A DNA stretch of 64,000 nt. Origin: Pyropia yezoensis. Taxonomy: Eukaryota > Rhodophyta > Bangiophyceae > Bangiales > Bangiaceae. The translations under genes and the position numbers were made by a program. Position 1 is the stretch's first letter, and each line of letters starts with the position of its first letter. The DNA is taken from positions 15,981,346 to 16,045,345 of the forward strand of contig CM020618.1 of assembly GCA_009829735.1 (NCBI GenBank), in the 5' to 3' direction. The notes beneath the pieces were generated by a model. The model worked only from the letters and a program-made list of their open reading frames with translations, searched no databases and was not told the DNA's origin. Of this stretch, positions 38,919-49,622 are shown one piece after another.

Positions 38919-40679
38919 ATGGCGGGTGAGCCGAGTCGGCCTTTGTCCCCGTCTCCGACGTCTCTGTCGGACAAGCGACGGGCGGGAGAGGAGGCCCTCG
39001 GGACTGAGGAGTCTCTCAGCCGGGGGTCGGCCATGGAGACGACTCGTCCCGGGCGAGGGTCGGAGGCGGCCGCCTCAACCGTCCCCGCCCCATCACCTCC
39101 TACTGCCCCCTCGGCTGTGGTCCCACCGGGGGATGGGTCTTCCAACCCGGTGGCGGAAGGGGATGTGACTCCCATCCCCCGCCTTCCTGAGTCGCGGCTG
39201 CTACTCCCGCCGCGGCCCCGTCCTCCTATGGGGACCCGAGCCTGGGCGCCTCCCAAGTCTGTCGGGGAGCTTCCCGACTGCAAGCTCAAGGATGTCTACT
39301 TGATCATCCCCGAGCCACGGCGGACCGACGTATGGTACCGCCGGACTCGTCGGTATCCCAACCAGGTGACTCTACCTGATGGGGTGGTCTGCGACCTACC
39401 AGCGCTACTCTGCCTGGCGGACGCGCCTGAAGTCCAGGCGTTGTCAACCTCCCTCGCCATGGGGTCGGGCGACGTGGAGATCGACGACACCCACGCGGTG
39501 GTGTCTACCGAGTGGTGTGCCCTTCCCCGTCCCTTCCTGGGCGGAGAGGACGCCCACGCCCAACACGGTGTGGTGCGAGAGGAGTTCCGACTCCGGGGCT
39601 CCTCGGGCTTCCTCATCCACGGGTCCCGGGTGGAGTTCACCCACGTACCTCTGGAGGAGCGTGAGCACCAGTACTCTCTTCTCCCAGGGTGGTGGGAGAC
39701 AGTGGAGGTACCTTGTGGGTTTCCGGCTCGGATCCCCCTCCTCGTTGCCTTCTTTGGCTCCGTGCTACGCTCCAGCTCGGAGGGCAACCGGGTCTTTGCC
39801 TACCTCGCCACGCACTGGGTGGTCGTGGTGGCTCGGGGCTGGTACTCCGATGTAGTCCATCGGGGTTACCTGTGGCACCTCCCACCGGCTCTGGTGGAGG
39901 GTATGGAAGCCCTTGGCTTCCACTGGTTAGCCTTGGGCGCGGGGGACCTGGCTCCGTTCCTCCTCAAGGGTATGGTCACCCTGCACAATCGACTCGATTG
40001 GGCCCAGCTGGACCCCTTCCTCCGCCGCAACAAGCGTTCAGAGCCGGGGTTGGAGAGTGAGCCACCCCGGGAGTTCGTCCATGTCACCCATACTCTGGTG
40101 CAGGGGCAGCTGCTCCTGCGTGAGGGGTTCGGGGACCCTTCCCTTCCCTACGCGGAGGGGGTTACTCCCTCTACGTCGCCCCCTGGCTCTGGGTGGGCGA
40201 CGTCATCGGCGACGACTCGTCGTGGTGCTCATCGAGGAGCCCCTCGAAGCCGCGGGCGAGCTGTGCCGACGTCTTCCCCGCGGGTCGCGACTCCGACCTC
40301 GGGGGGTGTGGAGCCGACTCAGGCTCCACCCTTCCAGTTCCTCGAACCCTTCCCCGACGTGGCGTTGGGTTCGCTACGGGTCCGAACTCCGGTCCCGATG
40401 CCGATTGCGCGTGGCGTCGGCGAGATGCTTCCCAACTTGGGAGCCATCATGTATGACGCCATGGTGGAGGCCTCACTCGTGGCCTCCCTTGACACGTTGG
40501 CTTGGGTCACCCGGCGTGTCAGTCACTTCCTCACGTCGGGCGACTCAGCCACGGCGCGACAGTCATGGGCAGCTGAGGTCACTCGCCTCGCGGTTGGACA
40601 CGAGTTTGTCCAACGGCTGCTGTCGACTCAGCAGCAGCTTCCGCGTCACGGAGGGAGTACCTCCAGACATCTTTCTTAG
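38919..40679 (+). CDS. Antisense accessory frame of element A (586 residues)
   Basis: The frame starts at an ATG in good context (CAAGATGG) and runs opposite to the element's pol. The N terminus is Pro/Ser/Arg-rich with LLLPPRPRPPMG. The middle has normal composition and is clearly related to the frames at 42897 and 55707. Here it reads WWETVEVPCGFPARIPLL, FFGSVL, YLATHWVVVV, YLWHLP and LLREGFGDPSLPYAEGV, where those copies have WWPQVEVPYGFPALLPRL, HFGSVM, LWHL and LREGLGIGDYPYAPGV. No known domain is recognised. Its conservation between two element families suggests a protein under selection. Confidence 0.8.
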   Translation: MAGEPSRPLSPSPTSLSDKRRAGEEALGTEESLSRGSAMETTRPGRGSEAAASTVPAPSPPTAPSAVVPPGDGSSNPVAEGDVTPIPRLPESRLLLPPRPRPPMGTRAWAPPKSVGELPDCKLKDVYLIIPEPRRTDVWYRRTRRYPNQVTLPDGVVCDLPALLCLADAPEVQALSTSLAMGSGDVEIDDTHAVVSTEWCALPRPFLGGEDAHAQHGVVREEFRLRGSSGFLIHGSRVEFTHVPLEEREHQYSLLPGWWETVEVPCGFPARIPLLVAFFGSVLRSSSEGNRVFAYLATHWVVVVARGWYSDVVHRGYLWHLPPALVEGMEALGFHWLALGAGDLAPFLLKGMVTLHNRLDWAQLDPFLRRNKRSEPGLESEPPREFVHVTHTLVQGQLLLREGFGDPSLPYAEGVTPSTSPPGSGWATSSATTRRGAHRGAPRSRGRAVPTSSPRVATPTSGGVEPTQAPPFQFLEPFPDVALGSLRVRTPVPMPIARGVGEMLPNLGAIMYDAMVEASLVASLDTLAWVTRRVSHFLTSGDSATARQSWAAEVTRLAVGHEFVQRLLSTQQQLPRHGGSTSRHLS

Positions 40680-40963
40680 GACGGGGATGGGTCCGCGAGT
40701 CGGCGGGCCCCTCCCAGTGCTTCCACTCCGGGGCCCTCCCGAGTGGGTTACGCCCCTCCGCTACCGGCCTACGACCCTGGGGGTTCGTGGTCGGGCGGTC
40801 CCTATAGTGGTGGGGGTGGGCATATGGAACGCTAGAGTCAGCGGTCGAACGACTTGTTCTTTTCTTGGCGAGAAGAGTGGTGTGTGTTCTTCTCGTTTTG
40901 TATTGTGCCATAGTCGGCTTTGTTAGTAGAGAATCTTTGAAGAACCATGGTATGCGTTTGTAC

Positions 40964-42084
40964 TCATGGTTGGCTTGCCGCTCTGCTCTGAATTGGAGCA
41001 GGGACTTCATCCCCCGACGTACGAGTGCTACGTCGGCGTATAGATATGCCCGCAGCCTGGCAGTATCTACGGACCTTCTCTACAGGTAGGTCCTCTACAA
41101 ACTCCCATGTGTCGGAAGTTGGTCCATACCCGAACCACCTGACTCGGAGCATGAGTCGCCCCGACTCATCGTATCCGTGTCCGACAAACTTGTCGAACAC
41201 CGCCTCCAACGGTTTATTGGAGGAGGTCGGCAAGGATGGGACTTTCCATGCTTGCAAGGCCCTTTCCCAAGCGGGATCTCCCTCTGGGGGTTCGGGTGCG
41301 CGAGTCGCGTGATTCCCATTTATCGTCCGGATACCATCATCACTCTCGATGGTTAACCGCCGTCCATCCGTCTTAAGGATGTGATATGGTCCCAGAGTTT
41401 TGAAGACCAATTTCCCTCCCTTATTGTCGTGGGAGTTGACATAAATCCAATCTCCAACTCGGAGCGGATCGCGACGATGTCTGACTCGGACATCGAAGTA
41501 CCTCTTGTAACGAGCTTGGGCCTTCTCCATAGTAGCCCGGACAAGGGGTATCATCTCCTCCAGTCTCTGGAGTAGGGAGGCTTTCGCCTGACTAGGTGTT
41601 TGAGTCGAAGTCTCACCCTCTGTCTGGGTGAGACGCTCCACAGCTACTGACGGAAGTCGTCGGGGGCAGACGAAGGCAAACGGTGCCTCTCCCGTACTAC
41701 TGTGTACCTGGGAGTTGTATGCTGTCACGAGTAGTGACGCATAACGAGCCCATGTGACTACATGGTCATGGACATAGTGACGCAACTGGCGCACTAGAGT
41801 CCTGTTGAATCGTTCCACCTGCCCATTAGTCTGGGGGTGGTAAGGGGTTGCGAAATTCGTCTGCACCCCCTACATCTTCATGACTCCCTGATACAGGACG
41901 GACGCAAACTGTGGTCCGTTATCCGAAAGGATAGAGTCGGGGATGCCATAACTGGCAACCCAGACGTCGACTAACTCACTCAGAACGTTCACGGCTGTGA
42001 TATCCTTGAGTGAGGATACCCGTGTGAGCTTAGTAAAGCGATCACACATCACCAGAAGGTACTCATATCCTTCAGGTGTTCGTG
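40964..42084 (-). CDS. Element A pol part: integrase C-terminal region and chromodomain
   Basis: Recognisable integrase core strings include YGIPDSILSDNGPQFASVLY and YHPQTNGQVERFNRTLVRQL. Near the end, VFDKFVGHGYDESGRLMLRV and WFGYGPTSDTWEFVEDLP form a chromodomain, which in this family is thought to steer integration to marked chromatin. Element B is inserted directly upstream on this strand. Treated as a fossil part. Confidence 0.85.
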
Positions 42085-42089
42085 GTAGT
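42085..42089. repeat. GTAGT target duplication, left copy
   Basis: GTAGT directly precedes element B and is repeated directly after it (50092-50096). Five bases is the usual length for Ty3/Gypsy integrases. Confidence 0.9.
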
Positions 42090-42558
42090 TGTGGCAAAAA
42101 CCACTAGCACACACGGCACCCAAGTTGGGGCGGTGTGCTAGGGCTGCCTCCCGTGTCGGGGGAACCGGAAGAAGTGCAAGTCGCACACACTCTGTCCCTG
42201 TTGTGGGGCAAACCCCCCACGGACAAACAAGAGGATGGTGTGTGGTCCAACAGTTTCTTGGTCGGGACGGGGACGCAGGGCCAAGCCCCGCTGTCCCTCC
42301 CCTTATCCCCCCAGGGTCCACTCAGAATCTCGCCACTCAGAATCTCCCACCCCAGCACCTGCCCACCGGGCCACACGAAAATTCAAGACGATAAATACAG
42401 AAAACCCTCAAATCCAAGTTGGATTTACTGCTAAGCTAACTATCCCAAACTTAGGGAATATGGACCCAAATGCAGGGGGAGGAACGGATCAGGCTAGTGG
42501 CCTGCCGCCCCTTGCATGGCACGTGTTGCCCCCCTACCTGGGGGTCAATACTGCCACA
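42090..42558 (-). repeat. 3' LTR of element B (469 bp)
   Basis: Plus-strand ends are TGTGGCAAAAACC and ATACTGCCACA. Within it are palindromes around CAAGTTG at 42119-42130 and 42411-42425. Confidence 0.95.
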
Positions 42559-42571
42559 CTCCCCTCTCCTC
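42559..42571 (-). promoter_or_regulatory. Polypurine tract of element B
   Basis: On the minus strand AGGAGAGGGGAG touches the 3' LTR. The same tract follows the LTR of element C at 55372. Such tracts prime plus-strand DNA synthesis in this family. Confidence 0.75.
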
Positions 42572-42873
42572 AGTTCCGACCGACCCGGTCGGCCCTGTGA
42601 GGGGGTGCGTAAACGCACGTCTCGGCGTTGGGGGCGCGACTTGCTGTCCCCCATCGAGTACGTAACACGGATGTGGAGGCGGTCACGTTGACCGCCCGTC
42701 TCCTCAAGCTTGCCCACTCGGCAGCTTGCTCTCCTCAGTTCACACTTCACCATCACCACCACCTCCCCTTCACCTTCCACTGGGCCGCCCCACGCTGGGG
42801 AGGCCACCCGTATACCCACGATCCGAGTCCCCCTCAACTCGAGGCGGGTCTCGTGCTGCGATAGCCAGAGCGT

Positions 42874-42894
42874 CTCTCCCCAACTTGGGGAGAG
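42874..42894. promoter_or_regulatory. Perfect 21-bp palindrome before the antisense ATG of element B
   Basis: The arms CTCTCCCCAA and TTGGGGAGAG flank a single central C. The site ends two bases before the ATG at 42897. The equivalent place in element C (55684-55704) has the same sequence with one or two changes. It is one of many CAACTTG-centred palindromes in these elements. Confidence 0.7.
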
Positions 42895-42896
42895 CC

Positions 42897-44345
42897 ATGG
42901 CGACTCCGGGAGTGGAGACGGACTCTCTCGACGAGCGCATGGAGGACACCTCCTACGGGGCAGCACCCGCCGGGACTTCCGGCGGGGGCTCCGCGTTTGC
43001 TCCGGGGGACGGGACTCCCGCGTCACCCGGCTTTGGGTTGACGGCGGGGTCTCCCCCGGAGGCGGGACAAGTTGTCCCGCGTGAGGCCTTGGGGCGGTGG
43101 TTTTACCCCGCTTGGCCTCTCTATGAGGAGGGGCTCACTGTTCTTCGCTGTGGCCGACTTGGCGCAGCGATGGGCCGGGTATGGGACCGCCTACGGGAGA
43201 AGTATCTCCGTAGGGTCGGGTTCCCTGCCGGCTTCAGGACGGACCAGTTTGCCTTCCTGGACGATGAGGAGGTTGAGGACGTTCAGCGTGCCAAGGCCAT
43301 GGTGAACCGCGGGGGAACTATCCCGGGTCCCGGCGACTTGCCGACCTTCACGTGGGACGCTGTGGCAACTCGCCCACCGTACCTCCACGAGGCCGATCCG
43401 CACACTCATCACTTTGATGTGCGGATGGAGAAAGACTTCCGGCGAGGTCCCTACTTGGTGACCTCGGCTCAACTTGAGTTTCCTCAACAGTCTGCTGCCA
43501 GTAAGGAGCAGTACTATCCGAAGAAGCCCGAGTGGTGGCCTCAAGTTGAGGTCCCCTACGGGTTCCCGGCGTTGTTGCCACGGTTGCTTGACCACTTCGG
43601 CTCCGTCATGTTGACGGCTGCCCCTGATCACCTGGTGTGGGCCATGTTGGCCACCCAGTGGCTCCTCGAGGTCATGTCGACCTGGGTGTCCTGTGTTCAG
43701 CGGCGGGGGATGCTCTGGCATCTCCCCCTCCGGCTCCTCCAAGGTTTGGAACAGCTCACCCCTCAGCTAGTTGCTGAGGGGTGCTCATCAGGACAACTCA
43801 CTCTACTTGAGGAGATGCTCCGGCTCCATAAGTTTATCGAGTGGGAGAGCATTGAGCACAAGTTGCGCCGCCCCACTCGGGGGCCCAAGGACGATGGCGC
43901 ACTTCGCCAGTTCGTGTGGGTCGCTCGTGAACTTCACGACGGCCGTGTGGTCCTACGAGAGGGGTTGGGCATCGGGGACTACCCGTATGCCCCGGGGGTG
44001 GATCGCCACACTGCGCCACCCCCGGACAAGCCCATAGTTATGGCCGTGCCGTCCTATGATGACCATACGACTCAACCCACTGCGGGGGCCCCAAGTCGGG
44101 GTCGCAGTTACACCCGGGTACCGCCACCTCGGCGGGCCCCTCCGCTTCCTCCTGTTCCTTTCCAACCTCACGGGAACATCCCGATCAGCGTGGCCGTGGA
44201 GTCTTCCACCCCGGTGTCCCCCAACTTGGGGGCCACCCTCCTGACGGTATACCCCAAGTTGGTGTTGCCGCCCACGCCTCTAACCTCAGAGATGATGATC
44301 ACCACGTTGTATTGGTCCCACGTCTTCACGTGCTCACTCACATAG
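42897..44345 (+). CDS. Antisense accessory frame of element B (482 residues)
   Basis: The frame starts MATPGVETDSLDERMEDTSY and runs opposite to gag-pol. After an acidic, Gly/Ser-rich start it has a globular-looking middle, RWFYPAWPLYEEGLTVLRCG, WWPQVEVPYGFPALLPRL, LREGLGIGDYPYAPGVDRHT, and a Pro/Arg-rich tail. It is about 85-90% alike by eye to the frame of element C and more distantly related to that of element A. No known domain is recognised. Antisense extra frames are known in some plant Ty3/Gypsy elements, but I do not recognise this protein. Confidence 0.85.
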   Translation: MATPGVETDSLDERMEDTSYGAAPAGTSGGGSAFAPGDGTPASPGFGLTAGSPPEAGQVVPREALGRWFYPAWPLYEEGLTVLRCGRLGAAMGRVWDRLREKYLRRVGFPAGFRTDQFAFLDDEEVEDVQRAKAMVNRGGTIPGPGDLPTFTWDAVATRPPYLHEADPHTHHFDVRMEKDFRRGPYLVTSAQLEFPQQSAASKEQYYPKKPEWWPQVEVPYGFPALLPRLLDHFGSVMLTAAPDHLVWAMLATQWLLEVMSTWVSCVQRRGMLWHLPLRLLQGLEQLTPQLVAEGCSSGQLTLLEEMLRLHKFIEWESIEHKLRRPTRGPKDDGALRQFVWVARELHDGRVVLREGLGIGDYPYAPGVDRHTAPPPDKPIVMAVPSYDDHTTQPTAGAPSRGRSYTRVPPPRRAPPLPPVPFQPHGNIPISVAVESSTPVSPNLGATLLTVYPKLVLPPTPLTSEMMITTLYWSHVFTCSLT

Positions 44346-47300
44346 TGGCGCAGCTGCCTAACAATAGTTTTGTTGAAGCGCTCCACCTGCCCATTAGTTT
44401 GTGGGTGGTAGGGGGTGGCATAGTTTGCCTTAACCCCCAACATATCCAGCACTCCCTGAAACAGTACAGACGCAAATTGCGGTCCATTGTCCGATAGTGT
44501 ACTATCTGGGATGCCATACGCGGCAACCCAGTGATCTAGGAAGGCTGACACGACCGACATGGCCGTGATCTCTGCCAGTGGGATCGCTCGCGTAAGTTTC
44601 GTGAAGCGGTCACAGATGACCAGGAGGTACTGGTTGCCCTCCTCGGTCACGGGCAGTGGCCCAAGGATGTCCATCGCCAACGCGGCGAAGGGCTCCTTGG
44701 CCGGGAACAATAGCATAGCCGTAGTAGGCCGCCGTTCCATCAGACGATTCTGTGCACAACTTGTGCAGGCAGCCACCCAACTGTAGATGTCCACCACCAT
44801 GGACGGCCAGTAGTACCTGGTCCTCAGGGTCTGGTACAGTTTACTAGTTCCCAGGTGTCCACCCGAGGGAGCGTTGTGCTCCCTCTCAAGGATACTGTCC
44901 TTGAGGGATGCGGGGACGACAAGTTGTTCGGTCCCCTGGAATACCCCCCTCCTCATGAGGAGGCCATCGTCTCCCAGAAAGAAACGCGTCTCTACCACTG
45001 TATCCAGTATATCCCTCTGCGACTTGCAGAAGGGATCCTCGGCCTGGGCCTTCGCCACCTCGTCCAGGGACAGGGGCAAGTACTTCTTGTTCCCTGGCGC
45101 CTCGGGGTTCAACGCCTGACCCGAGCGCGTGACTACCCCCACGATGGGGATGTCCTCATCGACTGGGTTAGTGTCCAGCCCCTCGGTAGGTACCCGAGAG
45201 AGGCCGTCGGCAAGGGCATGTTGCCTGCCAGGTCGGTATTCAATGTCAAAGTTGAAGAGTGCCAGTCGCACCCTCCACCGGTTGAGAGTGTTCGTACAGT
45301 CCGTCTTAAAGATGAACTGCAACGCGCGGTGGTCACAGCGGATGAGGAACTTCTCACCCTCCAGGTAGTGACGAAGTGACGTCACCGCCCACACCACTGC
45401 GAGTCCTTCCAACTCGGTGACTCCGTAGTTCTTCTCGGCCGAGTTTAGCCCCTTACTAAAGTATCCCACCGGCAGGTACTCCTTGTCCGGCTGCTGCTGA
45501 AGCAACACACAACCAAGTTGGTCGTAGCTAGCGTCCACATCCATGATGTAGTGGCCTCCCAACCTGGGAATAGCCAAGATGGGGGGCTTCAGCAGAAGGT
45601 CCCGAAGAGTCTCAAAGGATTCCTGCTCCACCCGACTTGGGGGAGGCAGGTTCTTCGGTAGCGTTGAGCTCACTAGCTCATTCAACGGCTTCGCCACCTT
45701 GGCGAAGCCCTTGGTGAAACGTCGGTACACGTTACACATCCCGAGGAAGCTCCTCATCTGGGTCTGGGTCCGGGGGTACTGAGCCTTACGAATGGCCCTC
45801 AAGTTCTTCTCGTTAACACTGAGACGCCCCGGATGGACAACATGTCCCAAGTACTCCACCTCTTGAGTAAAGAGGTGGCACTTACTCGCCTTCAGTGACA
45901 CACCGGCGTCAGCAAGTAGCTTGAACACCTGGCCAAGATGGCCAATGTGTTCCTCCGGACTTCGGGAGAACACAATGATATCGTCTAGGTACACAAGACA
46001 GATCTGCCACCGTACTACGGCCAGAATCATGTCCATAGCGCGCTGGAAAGTTGCCGGCGCGTTACACAGACCAAACGGTAGACGCTTGCACTGGTAGGTA
46101 CCACAGTGACAGGTAAAGGTAGTTTTATGCCTGTCCTCCGGGGCAATGGGAATTTGCCAGTACCCCGCGTTACAGTCCAGGGTAGAGAACACGTTTGCCT
46201 CCCCCAGAGAGTCCAGACAGTCATCCATCCTAGGTAGGGGATAACTGTCCTTCACCGTGCTCTCGTTGAGCTTACGGTAGTCGATACAAAACCGGGGGGT
46301 CCCATCAACTTTGGGGACGATAACCACCGGACTCGCCCACTCGGCGTTGCTGGCCTCGATCACATCGAGGGCCTCCATGCGAGCAACTTGCTCCTTAACG
46401 AGGGCCCTTGAACGAGGTCCTCCCCTATACGGTTGTTGGCGTATAGGGGGTGCACCGGGCTTCAACTCGATCCGGTGTTGGGTGGCTCTCATGAGTCCCA
46501 ATTGACCATCCCACAACTTGTGATATTGGTCCAAGAGGCGTTCAACTTGAACCCTCAACCTGGGGGGGACACCCTCCATGTTCACATGGGGTCGAGGAGA
46601 GGCGGCCGACTTGGCTTGATGCTTCTCCTTTCCGGACTTCGGGTCGCTACTTGCGCCCGCGTTGAGGGTGACCGCTACTACCGGTCCCTCGTGTTGGTCG
46701 ATATAGCCGAACTTGGCTCCCGACTTGAAGTACTTGGGCGTCGGGCTCAGGTTCATCACCTGGATCCTCCACGGGACTCCGGCTTTGGAGTCCATCGTGC
46801 CAAGGGCAACATGCACTTGGTGCTTGCGAGCAAGACGGGGGTGAGGGTGCACCAACCCGTTCCCCGTAAAATCAGTTACAACATCAACGTGCGCCACCGA
46901 GTTGGGGGGCAACGTGACTTTACGGGCTAGACGCAGGGTAGCAGTAAACCCTTCCCTCACAGAGCAAACAGGCTTCGACTGTGAGACTGTCACAGGAGCC
47001 ACAGACTTTCCCTTACCAAGGATGGGGATAGTCTCCCCATTCATCAACTTGACCCAGTACTCAGGGCCACAAATCAAAGGCACTTGTGTAACAACATAAG
47101 GGGTACCCAGAAGCAGGGGTACCGATATATTCTCAACTACGCCATAGGTCACGTCGACCTCATGGGTCCCCAACCTAGTTGGTAGGGTCACGGCACCAAC
47201 GATGGGAAGGACCCCACCATTGGTGTCAATCATATGGTCAGCTTTGGACCTCCAGCGTTGGAGCTTCACCCCCTTTGGTAATAGCGACTTGCGTATCAAG

Positions 47301-47560
47301 GAGGCTCCTGACCCGGTATCAAGTACGATACGGGTACAGCATGCACGGCCGGGGGCAAGTTGCACCCGTCCAGCCACCTGGAAGTTCTCACCCGTCAGCA
47401 CCGCGATGACCCGACGTGGGTTTACGTTCTTGGGGAGTCCTACCCGAGGTGGGCGGACTCCCTTAGGTCGCCGCAGTATCCGGCACGGTTGGTTCGTCCT
47501 CCTGGCCCACTTGGCCGAGGCTGCCGTTGTGAGCTTCGGACGACCAGCCCCAACGGTCAT
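44310..47560 (-). CDS. Element B pol: protease, reverse transcriptase, RNase H, integrase
   Basis: The frame begins with an ATG that overlaps the gag stop by four bases (ATGA), so pol may be made by re-initiation or reading-frame change. Parts in order: aspartic protease (VLDTGSGASLIRKSLLP), reverse transcriptase (VIVPKVDGTPRFCIDYRKLN; YLDDIIVFSRS), RNase H (DVDASYDQLGCVLLQQQ), zinc-binding integrase region (HLGTSKLYQTLRTRYYWPSM with CTSC) and integrase core (DILGPLP; LSDNGPQFASVLF; YHPQTNGQVERFNKT). The order RT-RNase H-integrase marks Ty3/Gypsy. Fossil part; see the element entry. Confidence 0.93.
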
Positions 47561-49503
47561 TCGTTTCCCGCCGACTTGGCGTCCGAATCTGAGGGCGGGC
47601 AGGAAGACGACGAGTCCGAGGACGACGTGTCCGCCTCCTCCGCCGAGGGTGTGGCGACCGCAACGACCGGTCGAGACCCACCCTCGCGGCGTGAACGTAC
47701 TTCGTTCGTAGCCGACTTTTTACTCGCATTCCTAACAAGTTGTTGGATGCGTTTACTCAACTTGGGGCAATCATATGCCCAGTGACCATCGGAGTTGCAG
47801 TTCCAACACCGATGGTCCGGTCCGGGAGGGGTCTTCCCAACTGGGGAAGACGAAGGGATACCCTGGGAAGTTCCCACGGCAGCTACCACCCTCTCCTTGC
47901 GGATTCGGCGTGCCTCTCTCAACTCTCTGGCCTGGCGCGCCTCCTCCCGTTCCTTGGCCAACTCGGCCTGACGCTCCTGGCGTTGTTCCTCCCGCAACTT
48001 GCGGTAGGCCTCGCCTCTGCGATAGGCGAACCTGGCCAACTCGGCCAGGGTCGCCCGGGCAGTGTTATGCTCCCGGGTCTCCATCCGGACTGACCAATGG
48101 AGTCCCTCCACAAACCGACTCTTCACCACAGCTTGTGGATGAAGAAACCCACAAAGATTGTTGAGCTTACGGACTCGCTCCGCAAAGGACAACTCGTCCT
48201 CCGCCTCTTCCTGATGGGCTTGCGTAAACTCCTCGACTTGAGAAGCCAACGCTGCCTCATCAACCATGGCTCTCAACAACCAGTTGACGAGCTCCAAATA
48301 GGACGTCATCTCCCCAGCGCCTCTACTTGAGGAGCTGGGCATGACGGACATAAGTTCTGTCCGTAGGTCGCCCTTCGTAAACTCCTGTAGCATGTAAAAA
48401 TCCATGCCTTCACTTATGGCATTGTCGTCACAGGCTTTTGTGAAACGACGTAGGAACTCAAAGACACGGAGGGGGGGAGTTCCGTCCCACTCCGCTTTGT
48501 GCCCAAAAGAATGAAGTGCATTCTTCTTGGCACGGCCCATGGCTCGGGCCTGGTCAGGACCATACGCCACCGACTTGTTGTGGAGGGCGTAGGTCTCACA
48601 GTCAAAGATCCTCTGGTAGACCGGGTTGGCTACCTGGATCTTGGGCGGCACCTCACGTTGAGGGAACAGCCGCTGTGGCACTGGGGTAAGTTCACTCTCA
48701 GTGCCTGTAGTCCGGCGCGGCGCGCTTGGTGTAGCCGCCGGCGTTTCCGGGGGGAACTCCCCCGTGAAGGGCGTACGCCCCACCGAGTATGGTGTGGCTC
48801 CCTCGTTGGGAGTCACAGGTGTCGCCCCCTGTTCGGGGCGACCAGAGATAGGCGTAAGGGGGGATTCCCCCTGCGCCTGCGGGCTCGAAAGCCCCAATCC
48901 GGTTTGGACATTAAGGCCATCTGGCAAACTCGCCACAATCTGATTCAGAATAGTATTCGTCATCGTGACCACCAGGTCCGGCAAAGTCTGCCGCAACACG
49001 TTGGTCGTCTCCCGACGGACAGTTTCCGCGAGGAGTGGATTGACGACTCCAATTGAGTCTCGGTCCGCCTCCGGGAGTCCACCTGAGGGGTAACCACGTT
49101 CCTCAGGGGTCTCAACCGGGGGCATGGGCGCGAGCCCATCGCCGACCAACGGAGGTCCACCGTCCTCCGAAAGCCTAGTTGGCGACGACTCCAAGCCAAA
49201 GTTGGCTCCAACCCGAGTGGAACCCGCGGGGACAGTCCTCACCCCTTGGGACGTTCCCGTTGAGTATACCACACGGTGGCCAGACTTCGGCCCACCCACA
49301 TCAGAAGTGTCACCCGAGTGAACTCCCGACTGAGTCGGGGTGGCCTGTTGCCCGCCCGTACTTCCAGTCCTGCTGGCTTGAGGGACCTCTAGTCCCTCTG
49401 CGACCCCAGGTAAACCCACCTGTGTCTCACCAGTATTCAAAGGCACTGAAGTACGTGCGTCACCCGTGTACTCCCCGGACGACGGGGGGTCCGAGCTAGC
49501 CAT
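47557..49503 (-). CDS. Element B gag
   Basis: About 648 residues from ATG 49503 (MASSDPPSSGEYTGDARTSV). The N-terminal half is Ser/Thr/Pro-rich. The capsid-like part includes FEFLRRFTKACDDNAISEGM and AERVRKLNNLCGFLHPQAVV. A coiled, charged stretch of Arg and Glu follows. A CCHC zinc knuckle (CWNCNSDGHWAYDC) lies near the C terminus, followed by a Ser/Asp-rich tail. Fossil part. Confidence 0.9.
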   Translation of the reverse strand: MASSDPPSSGEYTGDARTSVPLNTGETQVGLPGVAEGLEVPQASRTGSTGGQQATPTQSGVHSGDTSDVGGPKSGHRVVYSTGTSQGVRTVPAGSTRVGANFGLESSPTRLSEDGGPPLVGDGLAPMPPVETPEERGYPSGGLPEADRDSIGVVNPLLAETVRRETTNVLRQTLPDLVVTMTNTILNQIVASLPDGLNVQTGLGLSSPQAQGESPLTPISGRPEQGATPVTPNEGATPYSVGRTPFTGEFPPETPAATPSAPRRTTGTESELTPVPQRLFPQREVPPKIQVANPVYQRIFDCETYALHNKSVAYGPDQARAMGRAKKNALHSFGHKAEWDGTPPLRVFEFLRRFTKACDDNAISEGMDFYMLQEFTKGDLRTELMSVMPSSSSRGAGEMTSYLELVNWLLRAMVDEAALASQVEEFTQAHQEEAEDELSFAERVRKLNNLCGFLHPQAVVKSRFVEGLHWSVRMETREHNTARATLAELARFAYRRGEAYRKLREEQRQERQAELAKEREEARQARELREARRIRKERVVAAVGTSQGIPSSSPVGKTPPGPDHRCWNCNSDGHWAYDCPKLSKRIQQLVRNASKKSATNEVRSRREGGSRPVVAVATPSAEEADTSSSDSSSSCPPSDSDAKSAGNE

Positions 49504-49602
49504 GTTGGCTGACGATCCGTATGACACGGTCCAAGACCACCGTTCCTCTGAGACAGAGGGCCCCCTACACCCGGGTGCACCCGGAGGTAAAGTTTACCTC
49601 TG

Positions 49603-49622
49603 TCCCCTGCTGCTCCACCAAA
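49603..49622 (-). promoter_or_regulatory. Candidate primer-binding site of element B
   Basis: On the minus strand TTTGGTGGAGCAGCAGGGGA directly follows the 5' LTR. Element A has GTTGGTGGATCAGCGGGGGA in the same place (51601-51620). Both contain TGG complementary to the CCA of a tRNA 3' end. The tRNA is not identified. Confidence 0.6.
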
